From: Rhodeus uyekii
Taxonomy: Eukaryota; Chordata; Actinopteri; Cypriniformes; Acheilognathidae
Direction: 5' to 3'
NCBI GenBank assembly: GCA_037043235.1
Contig: JAWRVZ010000094.1
Span: forward strand, 62,001-126,000
Length of the DNA stretch: 64,000 bases
Shown: in pieces, positions 21,007 to 38,291 of the stretch
Layout: every line of letters begins with the position of its first letter
Position numbering within the stretch: position 1 is the first letter of the stretch
The notes under the pieces: generated by a model
Told to the model about the DNA's origin: nothing
The model's database searches: none
The model's input: the letters and a program-made list of their open reading frames with translations, nothing else
Program-made: the position numbers and the translations under genes

Positions 21007-24000
21007 TTACAGACTCCTTACCACAGATTGAAGAATGTTGAATGTTTTCAATGCCTTTAAGTTTAAAGGTTTGGACATTTTTGTTAAGGAAGAGAAAAGG
21101 GACTTTATATCCGAGGAGAACATTCTAAAATTGGGGATACAGTGAATGATTCTGGCTTTATGGAGGTGAAATTTACCCAGAAGACAAAGAAATAACACAG
21201 TGTAATCAAGATTAACGTCCTCAGAATGAAAATCAGATAAAAAAATTATAGATTCAGACATTTGCACCAATTTGTTACAACAAGAAAAAATTAACATGGT
21301 AACTTCTGACCAAAATGACTTAACGAATGGACAATGAAAATACAGATGTAAAATAGATTCTTCTTCAATATTACAAAAAGAGCACAAAGGAGAAACATTC
21401 TCAGAAAACCTGCTCAAGAATAAATTGCAAGGGTAGTATCTATGGACAATTTTGAAATGGAGTTCTTTAATTTTATTAGGGACAAGGAGTTTGTGAGGAA
21501 AAGACCATAAGTTATTTAAATCAGAGTTTGGGTAACAGAAACTCCATTTATATCGTGCTTTAGGGAGGCATCTTGGAGATGAAGAGAGAGAACTTCTAAT
21601 AAGGAAGTTATTGCATTTCTTATCTAATAAAAGAACACCATTGATTGCCAATGTAGGAATATAATTATTGATACTACCATATTTTATATGTCCCTTAATC
21701 AAAGATTTTAGACTGACAGGAATACATTTAATCACCTTATTAAAGTCTTTTTCTGAAATTGTAACACCTTTAAAGGACATAAATTCAGTAAAACAAAGAA
21801 GGTCCCCTTGAGCACTGAACACATCTGATACAAAAATAATATTTTGATTCACCCATTCCTTGAAAAACAGAGATTTGTTACCAGACAGAATATTTTCATT
21901 ATTCCAAATAATACATGAGTGTGGGGAGAAATTATGTTTGAAAGCAATCTTCCAGGAATCTAAAGCTTGTTTGTGAAAATTTGAGAGTTTAATGGGTAAT
22001 CTGCTGCACTTAAAATTACAAGATAATAAAAAGTTGAGGTCACCACAAGGTTTGAAAATTAAATTAGGAATCCAAAACCAGGGCAACCCATTATTAGAAA
22101 TATAATTCTTAATCCAATTAATTTTGAAAGTCTGATTTATGGTCTGAAAATCTAAAGCGTTAAGACCTCCTTATAACTTCTTAGTAAAGATTTCCTTTGA
22201 ACATATTCTGTTTTATTTTTCCAAATAAAACGGAAAAGCAGAGAGTCAATAGATTTAATAGTCTTTTTATCAATATAAAGGGAAAGAGCAGGGTAAACCA
22301 GGCGTGATATTCCCTCAGCCTTAGACAGCAGGAGTCTCCCATAAACGGTCAAGTCTCTCTGCAGCCAGCAGCATAATGTTCTTTTAGTTTTATCTAGCCT
22401 TGGCTGAAAGTTGCAAAGAAGACGTTCTGAACCTGATCTGCAAATATCAATCCTGAGATATTTGACTCTTTGTTTAACTTCAATACCATTAACAGAAGCT
22501 TTATCTGAATCATGCACATACAAGATTTCACTTTTCTTTTGATTTACCACCAAACCGGAAGCTTTGGAGAAAAGATTAAAGTTACTTAGGGCAACAGAGA
22601 CTTGAGAATCATTTTTGAGAAAGAGACAAGTATCGTCAGCTAACTGACTAATTATTAAAGTATTCTCTCCAATATTAATCCCTTCAATATTTGAAAACTT
22701 TATGTGCAAGCTTAGCAGCTCTGCAGCCAACAGAAAAAGAAAGGGAGAGATGGGGCATCCCTGACGAATACCTCGACCCACAGAAAATCGTGGAGAAGTG
22801 CCGGAAGCCAAAGAAACACAGCTATTAATGCCATTGTAAAGAGTACGAATCATGTTAATGAAGGAACTACCAAAACCAAACTTAGAAAGGGCTTCAAAAA
22901 TAAAGGAATGTTCAACTGTGTCGAATGCTTTATAGAAGTCTATGAACAAAATTAATGCCTCTTTATTTATAATTTCAGAATAATCTAAAATATCTATAAT
23001 TAATCTAATATTTTTGGAGATATGTCTGCCTTTTAAGAAACCAGATTGAGTGTTAGAGATTATGTCTGCTAAACAAGGTTTGAGTTTTTCAGCATATACA
23101 GAAGCCAATAATTTATAGTCAGAATTTAAAAGGGTGATTGGGCGCCAATTATCTAGAAATTTGGAATCCTTATTAGGCTTGGGAATAAGAGAAATTAGAC
23201 CTTGTTTCATTGATTCCGACAACTCACCATTCGATGCACATTCAACAAGGGCTTCGTAAAGAAGATGCTTAATAGAGTCCCAAAAAACCTTCAAAAATTC
23301 AAAGGGTAACCCATCTGGCCCTGGGGATTTATTGCTTGGCATTCTTTTTAATACATTATAAAGTTCATCAATACTGAAGGGTTCCTCACAAAGTTCTCTG
23401 TTGTGGTTATTAATTTTAGGAATCATAGATTGAATCTTCTGAAAAAATAAAGATGACGCGTTAGGGTCAAAAGTAGTAGTATATAGATTTTGATAAAATT
23501 TAAAGACATGAGAAGAAATCACAGAGGGGTCATTGGAAAGTGAATCATTGATATATAGCGAGGAGATTTTTTTATTACTGCCCCGTCTCTTCTCTAGGTT
23601 GAAAAAGTAAGCAGCATTTTTTTCCCCAAACTCAAGCCATTTTGCTCTCGATCTAATAAATGCACCCTTTGCTTTCTCTAGAAAGAGATCATCTAGACTG
23701 CTTTGTAAAGTATAAAGAGATTCCTTGTCATCCTCTCTGGGGTTAGGGATCTTTACTATTTCATTTATCTTTTTAATTAAACTTATAATTTCCATATTTT
23801 TTATGGACATTCTATTTTTCCCAAATTTGACAGAGAATTTCCTACATTCATATTTAAATTGCTCCCATTTAGAAATGGCTGAGATATTAGTCTGAGATTT
23901 AACATTCTCTGCGATTTTCTTAATCTCCTGACAATAGGAGTCAGACTGCAAAAAAGAGCAATTTAACTTCCAGTACCCGGGGTTTAATTTGCTACGGCGC

Positions 24001-24761
24001 ATGGATTCAGCATCAGATAAAGAAATGTCAATCACTGCATGATCTGTTAGAGGTGAAGGTGAAATTTCTGCCGACACCAAGAATGTAATTAAAGAGTCAG
24101 ATATCAGCCACAGGTCTATACGTGACTTTTGAGAAAAGTCTGATTTAAACCAAGTGTACATGTGGTCATCGGGGTTTATATATCTATGTGCATCGATCAG
24201 GTTCAGACATCGACAGAGATTTTCTATTAAGGGGTTTACGCTGTTAGACATGTTTCTAGTTGGAAATCGATCTGCAACAAAATCTGGTGCCTCATTGAAA
24301 TCGCCACCCATTAAAATAAAGGCAGAGGGATATTTAAGTTTTAAATTACTTATATAAATGGTTAAATCATCAAATAAAGTTTTGTTGTTTGAAGACTTGT
24401 TGAACCCATATATGTTCACCAGTATAAAAAAAGTGCTATCCAAGTGGACAACTGAAATAATCCACCTTCCTATCCCAGAAGAAAGAGTTTCTACAACCTT
24501 TCCTTGAAAACCGCTGTTAAATAATATAGCGACCCCACCTGACGAAGTGGAATTATGACAGAAAGAGATAGAGCCTCCCCACTGATTATGCCAGAATTTT
24601 TCGTCATTTATAGAAGAATGTGTCTCTTGCAAAAAATAGATGTCCCTTTTCTTGGATTTACAAAACATAAATAAAGCTTTTCGTTTGTTTAAGTCACGTA
24701 GCCCCCGAACATTCAAAGAGAAACAAGATAAAGAAGAACTAAACATAAGAACAGAACTCAA
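21007..24761 (-). pseudogene. L1 ORF2 endonuclease-reverse transcriptase, frameshifted
   Basis: The first open part (24761-22152, 869 residues) begins with the APE-type endonuclease: LSCFSLNVRGL, YFLQETHS, GGVAILFNSGF, ILMGGDFNEAPD and PSPLTDHAVIDIS. The reverse transcriptase follows: RMPSNKSPGPDGLPFEF, NWRPITLLN, LFIDFYKAFDTVEHSF and GRGIRQGCPISPFLF. The catalytic box reads LADDTCLF rather than the usual F/YADD. The frame stops at 22152 after LLRSYKEV. The C-terminal part continues in another frame from about 22170 and then 22086-21007, with the cysteine/histidine pattern CSFCNIEEESILHLYFHC typical of L1-type ORF2 ends. One frameshift therefore separates the two parts. Confidence 0.9.
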
Positions 24762-24944
24762 AACTCTGAGTGAATATAGCCTGTCAGAACAAGCACAGTA
24801 ACTAAACGCTTCTTAGAAGATATGCAGAGCTTAAGGCTCGAATTCCCAATAAAACTCAGGAAGGCCAACACACTTTATCGTGGACCCTAAAAAATAAAAT
24901 AAAACATTTTCTAGAATCACAGAATGAATTTCATACTAAAGATC

Positions 24945-25778
24945 ATAGACCGAAATTCTCTTCCCATTTATGAACGCAACGGGCCCATTAAACCCAGCTT
25001 TCTTTCCCTCTTTTCTTGCCTTTTCAACGAGTGGCCAGAGTTTTGTCTTCCTGTGTCAGATCTTCCAAGATCCGAATTTTCTTCTGTTTAAAAAGTTCAG
25101 ATCGTTTGGCTTCTGCCCATATTGCATCACGACATGTGCGGGACAAAAACTGAACGATGATCCGACGCGGGTTGGTGTTTCCGGACTTGGGGCCGAGCCG
25201 ATGTGCGATGTCCAGCATGTCCTGAAGTTTCTCTGCGGTGTGCGGCGAGAGGTTCCTGAACAGCTCGATGACCACCATTTTGACGTTTTCCCCCTCGCGC
25301 TCAGGTATCCCGGCCACGCGGAGATTCCATCTGCGTTTGTAGCTATCCAAACTGCTGCACTTCTCTTTGAGAACTTTATTTTCCTTTTCTAAAGTCTCTA
25401 CCTTTGTTTGCAGGGAATGCACCTCCTCCTTCACGCCTTCCACCTGCCGGTTCATGGTTTCGAGAGAACAGGTCAGCTTACAGATTGAAGCAGTATTTTC
25501 CTTCACCGATGTCTCGACGGATTGCAGTTTCATGCCTCTTCTTGTAGCTTGCTAAGCTTTTCGATGGCCAATAGCAGCACATCATTAGAGACCGTGTCGA
25601 CCGAGTTGGCACGAGGTTTCTTCGGAGCAGGAGACTTGTTTGGTGTTTCAGGAGAGCTCCCAAATGCATTTTCTAAACGCCTTGCATAGTTATGTGCCTT
25701 TTGGATATCACTGCTTGTAGAGGTAGTATCCATATTTTCGTCCATGGTCGTTGCAACAGAAAAATTACTCACTGGCAA
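24945..25778 (-). pseudogene. L1 ORF1 (coiled-coil RNA-binding protein), frameshifted
   Basis: This encodes the RNA chaperone that coats L1 RNA. The part from 25778 to 25530 gives a Ser/Thr/Pro-rich N-terminus ending AIEKLSKLQEEA and stops. The rest, in a second frame (25533-25024), has a heptad coiled coil (SVKENTASICKLTCSLE to LEKENKVLKEKCSSLDSY), then RRWNLRVAGIPEREGENV, LDIAHRLG and RRIIVQFLSRTCRDAIW, the L1 ORF1 RRM-like and C-terminal domains. A further frame change after TLATR leads to VEKARKEGKKAGFNGPVAF, the expected end. The two lesions are single-base-scale slips (ATGA overlap at 25530). Confidence 0.88.
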
Positions 25779-26010
25779 AGAGAATTATCAACAACAAACA
25801 AAAAAAAAAACTTTAAGAGGGTCCAAATAAATGTTCAAATCAGATTAAAATAACGTGTTGAGCTTCCGCTACAAGTTATAGAAAACACAAATCAGGCCCG
25901 AGTGCGGAACACGAATCGGGCAGAAAATGGCGGCCGTGATATGACGCAATCTTCAAATTTTGCATGTTGGTAGCACAATTTAACATTAACTACGAAACCA
26001 GAAATTAACA

Positions 26011-26765
26011 GGTTGCTAAGGTGTTCTGGGTGGTTGCTAGGGTGTTGCTAGGTGGTTGCTAGGGTAACTGGGTGGTTGCTAGGGTGTTTCTATGTGGTTG
26101 CAAGGGTATTCTGGGTGGTTGCTAGGCGGTTGCTAGGGTAACCAGAGTGGTTGCTAGGGTGTTGCTAGGCGGTTGCTAGGGTAACCTGGGTGGTTGCTAG
26201 AGTGTTGCTAAGGAGTTGCTAGGGTAACCAGAGTGGTTGCTAGGTGGTTGCTAGGGTAACCAGAGTGGTTGCTAGGGTGTTGCTATGGTAATCAGAGTGG
26301 TTGCTAGGCGGTTGCTAGGGTATTTTGGGTGGTTGCTAGGGTGTTGCTAGGTAGTTGCTAGGGTAACCAAAGTGGTTGCTAGGCGGTTGCTAGGGTATTC
26401 TGGGTGGTTGCTAGGGTGTTGCTAGGGTATTTTGTGTTGTTGCTAGGCGGTTGCTAGGGTAAACAGGGTGGTTGCTAAGGCGTTGCTAGGCAGTTGCTAA
26501 GGTATTTTGGGTGGTTGCTTGGCAGTTGCTAGGGTATCTGGGGCGGTTGCTAGGTGGTTGCTAGGGTAACTGGGGTGGTTGCTAGGGTATCCTGAGTGGT
26601 TGCTAGGCAGTTGCTAGGGTATCTGGGAAGGTTGCTAGGGTGTTGCTAGGTGGTTGCTAGGGTAACTGGGGTGGTTGCTAGGCAATTGTTAGGGTATCCA
26701 GGGTGGTTGCTAGGCAGTTGCTAGGGTATCCAGGGTGGTTGCTAGGATGTTACTAGGTAGTTCTG
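26011..26765. repeat. Minisatellite, variants of GGTTGCTAGGGT
   Basis: About 750 bp of imperfect tandem units of 10-12 bases such as GGTTGCTAGGGTGTTGCTAGG and GGTTGCTAGGCGGTTGCTAGG, interrupted by TAACC(A/T)G(A/G)G and TATTCTGGG variants at a higher-order period of roughly 50 bases. No open frame of substance crosses it. It is not a CRISPR array: no spacers of constant length. Confidence 0.93.
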
Positions 26766-26894
26766 AGGTGTTATGGGTAGTTTCCATGGCATTCTTAGCA
26801 CAATTTAACACTTAGCTAATCACTGTTAGCATGTAGCTATTCACTGCTAGCATATGTAGCATGTTGGAAGTCCTGTTTGCTAGCATGAGTCAAT

Positions 26895-28075
26895 AGACCC
26901 TTTTCACATGACGTCACGCAACTTCCGTTTTAACTCAAAGCAGGGTATCTTTACTTCCGTTTAGCCGCAAGCGCGTTCAGGTGAATGCAGGAACTGGCTA
27001 ACTAACAACACGAAAAGTAAAGGTTATAGTAATAATAATAATGTTTACGTATTTATAGGTTTCTGTATTTTAGTTCGTTTGATAATGTTAATGATTATTT
27101 CCAGTTCACAACTCTTTAACATGTGCGTGAACTGGATCGTAAAGTAGGCTAGTTTGTAGCAACAGGAAAAATATGCATCGCTCTCAGCCCGTGTTGCCTG
27201 AAGTTTACTAATAAGTTTTAACTTTTTATATTATGCACAGTTGTTTAGAATGACCCCCTCTTAATCCAATCTAACGGTCAAACCATTGTCATACTCTGAT
27301 GAGATTCATTATTCCTCTTTACCTGTGTCCATCTTTCAACAGTTTCCCACCCATCAAGCATGGCACAGTCTTCTTGTCGATGCTATTGTAGTATTCCTTG
27401 TTGTTCAATAAATACATTAAAAAACTTTTATGTGGCAGTAAATTAATTGTATAACCTTTATGGCCTTATTGGAATGCTCCATATTGGAATGTTTATAATG
27501 TGTTTGATCTGCACAATTTATGTTTGCAGTGTTTACATCGAACCCAAATATATTCAGTGACTGTATATTGTGTTCAATAAACATCATACATTTGTGATAA
27601 TCTGTTGCCCTCAATATTTTAATGTGATGTTGAATTGCATTTCCTGTTTCCATGTTTCCTGTTGTCAAAATTCTACAAAAAATGACAATGTCAAAGAAGT
27701 TTGTTTGAAACCTTTGCCAATTTATTAATAAAACAACTCACATGTACAAAAGTCTTCACAGCCTTTGCCATGACACTCGGTTGGATCCTGAAAAGTCACT
27801 CTTACTGCCATTTGCATTGTACAGTGTACATTTCACAGCGGTTTGGGCGCGATTCTTGGACTTCTTTGGTACCGGTTTGTATCCTTTGTCAAGTTTAGTA
27901 CGTGATGTAAGCGAAAATGTGTCCGAAAGTCGCTGTACATCATAAACGCATGTCAGGCAGATGTAGAAAGGGACTATGTAAACCTAATCGCGTTCACTAT
28001 GACGGCCGGCGGAAGTAAAGATACCCTGCTTTGAGTTAAAACGGAAGTTGCGTGACGTCATTGTGAAAAGGGTCT
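26895..28075. mobile_element. TIR element with 65-bp ends
   Basis: The ends at 26895-26959 (AGACCCTTTTCACATGACGTC) and 28011-28075 are reverse complements with a single one-base difference. The flanking dinucleotide AT occurs on both sides (AAT before, AT after), which would suit a 2-bp AT target duplication as in ISL2EU elements, although ATAGACCC also recurs beyond the right end. The 1-kb interior has two AATAAA words and no frame above about 80 codons, so it is non-autonomous. Confidence 0.7.
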
Positions 28076-28282
28076 ATAGACCCAACCCCCATGTCTCTAC
28101 GACACTCAGAAGCAGAGATATAGATCTGGCTAAATGGTTGCTAGGGTAATCGTTTGGTTGTTAGGGAGTGGCTTCATAGTCATCATGAGACACTCATTGG
28201 TTGCCTGATTAAAAAGAGCCCTCCCCCATGAGTGTACAATACTGTGATGCAGAGTTATGTTCAATGCAAAATCCCTATGCAA

Positions 28283-30728
28283 GTTACTGTGGCTACTTGA
28301 TTCGTAGCGGAAACACGATTGGTACTGCGCATGTGCGAAAACGCAAATTTCGTTCTGCGCATGCGCGATTCTATGACCACTTCCTCTTATTTTACGACAG
28401 CTTCGTACCTGCATGATTTGTACTGCGCATGTGCGCGCTTTATAGTGACGTCAGGTGAGGGACAATATGGATTTTTATACGTTTTATGATGGAATGCAAT
28501 AATTTTTTTCAAAGAGAAAAATTCCTGACAACTTTACACAGCGTCTGAAGACGACACGGGCGTCTACTAATTTAACCAAGGTGATTTTAGGTACTGAGAG
28601 AATTTATAATGGGAAAAAGAGGTCTGTTCTTACAGAGAGCCACATTAACTCTGGGACTGGCACTCACAGTGGAGTCAGAGACACTCAAAACAGGGTTATT
28701 GCTGCTACTGTTGGTCTGCTATCCAGAGTGTGAAAGAATGGGTAATGTATTACAGAGATGATATAAGAACTTTTAATAATAACTTTAATACTTTAATTTA
28801 ATAACTTTTCTTATTCATTCTCAGTTTTCTTGAGTTTTCTTATTCATTCTGATCATTTAATTACACTATGTATTTTCTTTGTATTTCCTTCATTGATCCT
28901 GGACTGAAAAAACAGGAAGAGACCTTAGGGTACGTTTTACATGATGTATCCATAAATTTTTTAATTAGTTTTACACGTCAAATAATGCTAGTAGGTATTG
29001 TTTGTTTTATAAAGTAACTGTCTGAACTTTTCCAGTTTTTTCCTCAACAGTCCTCAGACAATTCCTGTGAAGTATTCCTGTAGACAATTCTACATGTTGA
29101 TGGTAAGATTGTTTAATTTTTCAAACCTGTTGGATAATCTACAATCAAAGCCTTACAGTGTTATTTGTATTTTGCAGTTCACTCTCAGCACCTGTACGTC
29201 ATGTCCATGAACATTCACAGAGGTAAGCTGGATTTTCACACACAAGTAGTTTCAAACTACTAGTATGTTTCGATTATTATTATTTTTATTTTTTTTGGTG
29301 TGTGTTTTTAGGAGGAGGTGCCATTGATTCTCCAGTGGTGGTGTATTCGGCATATGGAGAGGTTTTGCCTGGAAGGGAATGACTGACTAAAATGTCAGTG
29401 TCTTGGCTGTATTGTTACTTTTGGTAAAGTGATACTATAAGGTTATTGTATGAATAGTGCCTATAGATTTACATGTTTTCTAAAGGCATGGACAGAGATT
29501 TGCATACTGGACAGAAGCAGCATCCCCATTTCTTCAGGGAACGCTTGTGCCTGTTTTTAGGGTGTCAAAATGCATCGGCACCAAACCTTCGCTCAACAGA
29601 AGAAATCAGGAAGAGGACACTGATAAGGTAAATGATTTTAGTCGTCACATACCAAGCAGTTGCATGTATGCTGGATACATATTTTAATTGGTTTGTGCCA
29701 TTTCATATGTATTTATTTTACCAGGTGCAACAGCCAGCCATTGCGAGAGACCTTCGTACAGCGTGGAGCTGCTAAACACAGACTCATGCCGTGAGATGAC
29801 ACAGCCTGCTTTTCTCCAGATGAACTGTGATGATCAACAACATGCCCTCAGGAAGGTCCTAGGGAGTGACTTATCTGAAGCAAAGCATGACTTTTTATTT
29901 ATATTTCAGTGTCAAGAGGACATGGAAACATGTTTGTCATACTGTGCTGATGAGTAAGGACTGAAAGTCAATGCCATGTTACTCAATCAGCGAGTGTGTG
30001 TATGTGTGAAGGAATTAATAAATGTTTGAATAAATAAACTTGAATAAATTAATATCTTTATTTTGTTTTTCTTAAATGCAGACATTTAAGCATACTGATA
30101 TAAGTTGAATCTATCTTTTGAAAGTTAAATATTAAATGTAAACTCCTACACAAAGTATTATGTACACATCTGTGTTTCCAAAAATGTGGTCTAACAAATG
30201 TAAAACTATAATAATAAATAAATATAATATATATTTATAATAAATAAATACTAAAACTAAATACTTTGTATTTAGTTTGATTAAATTTAATGATATACTT
30301 TACCTTTTGTGTGTGTTTAAATGCTTTATTAACAAATAGCATGTATAAGGTTAACATTAATATTATATCATAACATTTGCTTCACAATACAGTTGAGATT
30401 ACATAAAATGTGTTGTTTTTAGATTTTGAAATCACATCTATGCACATTTTAATCTCCTTAAGCACTAAAACTGGGTTTTCCATTTTTAAATTTATATTTC
30501 TGTATATTAAATTTGCATTAAAATAAAATGTATAATGATTCAGGCACCATTTAAGCGTAAAAAGTGTCAAAGTGTAAATTTCTGAAATATTTCCGGTACG
30601 GATCGAGTAGTCACGTGATTGTGATCTGCCGTAAATTGTTTCGCACAGCTCAGACAGGAAGTAGACGCGTTTTCGCGCATGCGCGGTACCAATCGTGTTT
30701 CCGCTACGAATCAAGGAGCCACAGTTAC
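28283..30728. mobile_element. Inverted-repeat element enclosing gene-like exons
   Basis: Arms at 28283-28344 and 30667-30728 are near-perfect reverse complements over about 62 bases (core GATTCGTAGCGGAAACACGATTGGTAC). Between them lies a row of exon-like blocks with GT-AG borders. This could be a TIR transposon whose own spliced gene has decayed, or a captured host gene between two copies of one repeat. The outer borders are uncertain. Confidence 0.5.
28467..30025 (+). pseudogene. Unidentified spliced gene remnant inside TIR element
   Basis: The + strand has successive exon-like blocks: about 28467-28740 (first frame MDFYTFYDGMQ, stop, then FFSKRKIPDNFTQRLKTT) ending in GGTAATG; about 29051-29101 ending ATG before GTAAG; 29178-29221 with clean CAG acceptor and GTAAGC donor; 29312 onwards; 29485-29629 ending AAG before GTAAAT; and about 29726-29960, followed by AATAAA near 30019 and again near 30033. 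In one joined frame the third and fourth blocks read HVDVHSQHLYVMSMNIHRGG then AIDSPVVVYSAYGEVLPG and stop. Several stops fall inside blocks. I do not recognise the family, and the exon scheme is a reading by eye. Confidence 0.35.
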
Positions 30729-30750
30729 CATGAAACATGAAGGGAATGAA

Positions 30751-30788
30751 ACAGGAAACAGGAAGTGCAAGCACTTCCTGTTTCCTGT
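30751..30788. repeat. Perfect 18-bp inverted repeat (hairpin)
   Basis: Arms at 30751-30768 (ACAGGAAACAGGAAGTGC) and 30771-30788 are exact reverse complements with spacer AA. It lies just outside the right arm of the inverted-repeat element. Confidence 0.9.
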
Positions 30789-31087
30789 CCTTTGCCATAT
30801 TAGGTAGAATTGCAGCATCACTGATTCTGATTGGATGAGAAACAGTTGATAGAACCGCCCCTTCACTGACTCTCAGCAGCTGCAGTGTTTAGATTTGAAT
30901 TTTGACAGTTGGAGTTTGAAAAATCTGAACATTCCGCAATGCAAAGTCAATGGGACTTTTTTTCGGGCGTTTTTTTGCCATTTTTAGGAAAACCGTTGGT
31001 CTGATCCCTTAGAAAAGATATAGCAACTAAATTTTGGGGTCTGTAGCACTAACGCTGTAGGTCGAGATACAGTCAGAAAAAAGGTCT

Positions 31088-31089
31088 CA

Positions 31090-31125
<36 letters not shown>
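31088..31125. repeat. (AAT)n microsatellite
   Basis: About twelve AAT units, followed at 31151-31175 by a hairpin with 10-bp stems (ATGTTGGCTG, loop CTTCT, CAGCCAACAT). Confidence 0.9.
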
Positions 31126-31126
<1 letters not shown>

Positions 31127-31199
31127 TATATAGTTTATTAGAATTTCAATATGTTGGCTGCTTCTCAGCCAACATAAGTTTAAGTACATAAGTTTGGTC

Positions 31200-31552
31200 C
31201 TCTTAAACGCCAGCACATTATAGTTTCAGACAAATAATAAAAACAAAGACAGTCCAACAACAGTTGGATATAGTTGATAGTCCCATAAATTCCAAGCCAA
31301 TACATTTATTACAAAGTTATGTTAATACAATCATTATATACCACAAGAAAATACACATTGTTTATACAGTTTATCACACAACACAGCAGGCACATCTGTA
31401 ATGTATCTGATTGTTTTATACTCTTTGGCCACTAGATGGTTTTGTGAGCAAATGAGGCTTCGAGAAATGAACCCTTTTGTGAACCATTTGGCTGAAAAGG
31501 ATAATCAGAAGAAATGGACAGCAGCTGAGATAAATATATGAGTGTCACTGCA
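31200..31552. other. Spacer without recognised gene
   Basis: I see no exon, no long open frame and no clear repeat boundary here. Confidence 0.4.
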
Positions 31553-31715
31553 AAGGGTCTGAATACTTAGGACCATGTGATATTTCAGTTTTCTTTTTTA
31601 ATAAATCTGCAAAAATACCAACAATTCTGTGTTTTTCTGTCAATATGGGGTGCTGTGTGTACATTACTGAGGAAAAAAAATTAACTTAAATGATGGCACT
31701 TTTTTTTAACTCACC
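31553..31715 (+). mobile_element. Tc1/mariner-like 3' end scrap
   Basis: The words GGGTCTGAATACTTAGGACC, TTCAGTTTTCTTTTTTAATAAATCTGC, TTTTTCTGTCAATATGGGGTGCTGTGTG and ACATTACTGAGGAAAAAAAATTAACTTAAATGAT match the well-known non-coding 3' end of fish Tc1-like transposons, as I remember it. No transposase remains. Confidence 0.55.
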
Positions 31716-32224
31716 ACATTTTGTAACAACTGCTGTTGATGATGCACGTGGAAAATTTGAGGATCCCAACGCAAAGTTGATTCTGAACTAATTTGATCAA
31801 GCTATATATAGAGATGCTAAATAACTGGTTAAGACACCAGTGTGGGAGTGTGGAACACTATTGTTTTCTGAGGGAATTAAAAGAGATGCTTAAGTCATGT
31901 ATAAGTCACATTTTATTACACTTACTGTAACATACATTTTCCTTAAAACATCCTGTGGACCAATTCAAGTCTCACGACCAAGGTTTTGAAAACCTGTGTT
32001 CTAGAGGTCGATTGGTTTAGCAGGAGTGCATAAAGTATACCTTGTTCAAAAGAGCTGTTGTTAATAACCCAAAGCATCCTTGAATACAAAAGGTTCATGC
32101 ACACTCCAATGAAAATTCCCATTAGCAACTCATTTAGGTACTTGGAAGATGGCTCCAAGAATTTGTATGCATACTCTGCAATAGGGCAGCCATCTTGAGT
32201 GAGGGAGTACAACAGGTCGATGGG
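31716..32224. other. Spacer without recognised gene
   Basis: Frames on the minus strand at 31943-32242 are open but lack any domain or family pattern and overlap LINE sequence at one end; I do not support them as genes. Confidence 0.4.
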
Positions 32225-32500
32225 GTGGAGTAAAACACTCATGCTTTTGATTAAAAACTATGGGTGAAAGAACCTTTTCTGTAGCAGCCCCTAGGTTGTG
32301 GAATGCACTTCCCTTAACTGTTAGGAATCCCCCCACAGTTGGTAAAAAGTCAAATCCCCATCTTTTTAAGGCAGTGTTTATGTCTTAAAAGTCAAATAAT
32401 GATTGTTTTTATGGATGTATTTTTTGCACTCTTTGCATTGTAGCGCTTTGGGTTTAAGAAAAGCACATTATAAATAAAATGTATTATTATTAATGAGATG
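32225..32500 (+). mobile_element. L2/CR1-type LINE, 3' terminal fragment
   Basis: The + strand encodes ERTFSVAAPRLWNALPL, TVRNPPTV and HLFKAVF, the extreme C-terminus of a LINE ORF2 of the L2/CR1 group, then a short 3'UTR with TGTAGCGCTTTGGGTTTAAG and an AAGCACATTATAAATAAAATG tail ending in ATT repeats. It is a different subfamily from the young L2 copies at 1-2261 and 12042-16969. Confidence 0.75.

Positions 32501-38291
<5,791 letters not shown>

Larger units (their letters stand above)
20869..25945 (-). mobile_element. Tx1-like L1 LINE, near full length
   Basis: A 5.1-kb non-LTR retrotransposon on the minus strand. It ends in a poly(T) run on the + strand (20871-20884, the poly(A) tail), carries ORF2 (24761-21007) and ORF1 (25778 to about 24945), and starts near 25945 in a GC-richer 5' leader (ATGGCGGCCGTGATATGACG read on the + strand). 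ORF1 has a coiled coil and L1 RRM-like region and ORF2 an APE endonuclease plus reverse transcriptase, the L1 plan. Several frameshifts make it defective, but its overall length suggests a fairly recent insertion. Confidence 0.9.
25950..31180. repeat. Large composite repeat with TTGCTAGG core, two insertions
   Basis: The block starts near GCATGTTGGTAGCACAATTTAAC, runs through the minisatellite (26011-26765) and the words TTAGCTAATCACTGTTAGCATGTAGC, and resumes after a TIR element with ACAGCACTCAGAAGC-like text, GCAGAGATATAGATCTGGC, another TTGCTAGGG scrap (about 28134-28165), and, past a second TIR element, GCAAAGTCAATGGGAC, an AAT microsatellite and a terminal hairpin near 31151. I recall these words as part of one long dispersed family in cyprinid genomes. 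Boundaries are approximate. Confidence 0.5.

Noticed and set aside
26011..26765. CRISPR-like array
   Set aside because: Units are contiguous, of varying length and without spacers; a eukaryotic minisatellite fits better.
30382..30798. 138-residue minus-strand frame
   Set aside because: It is built from the inverted-arm and hairpin sequence and AT-rich spacer; no family resemblance.
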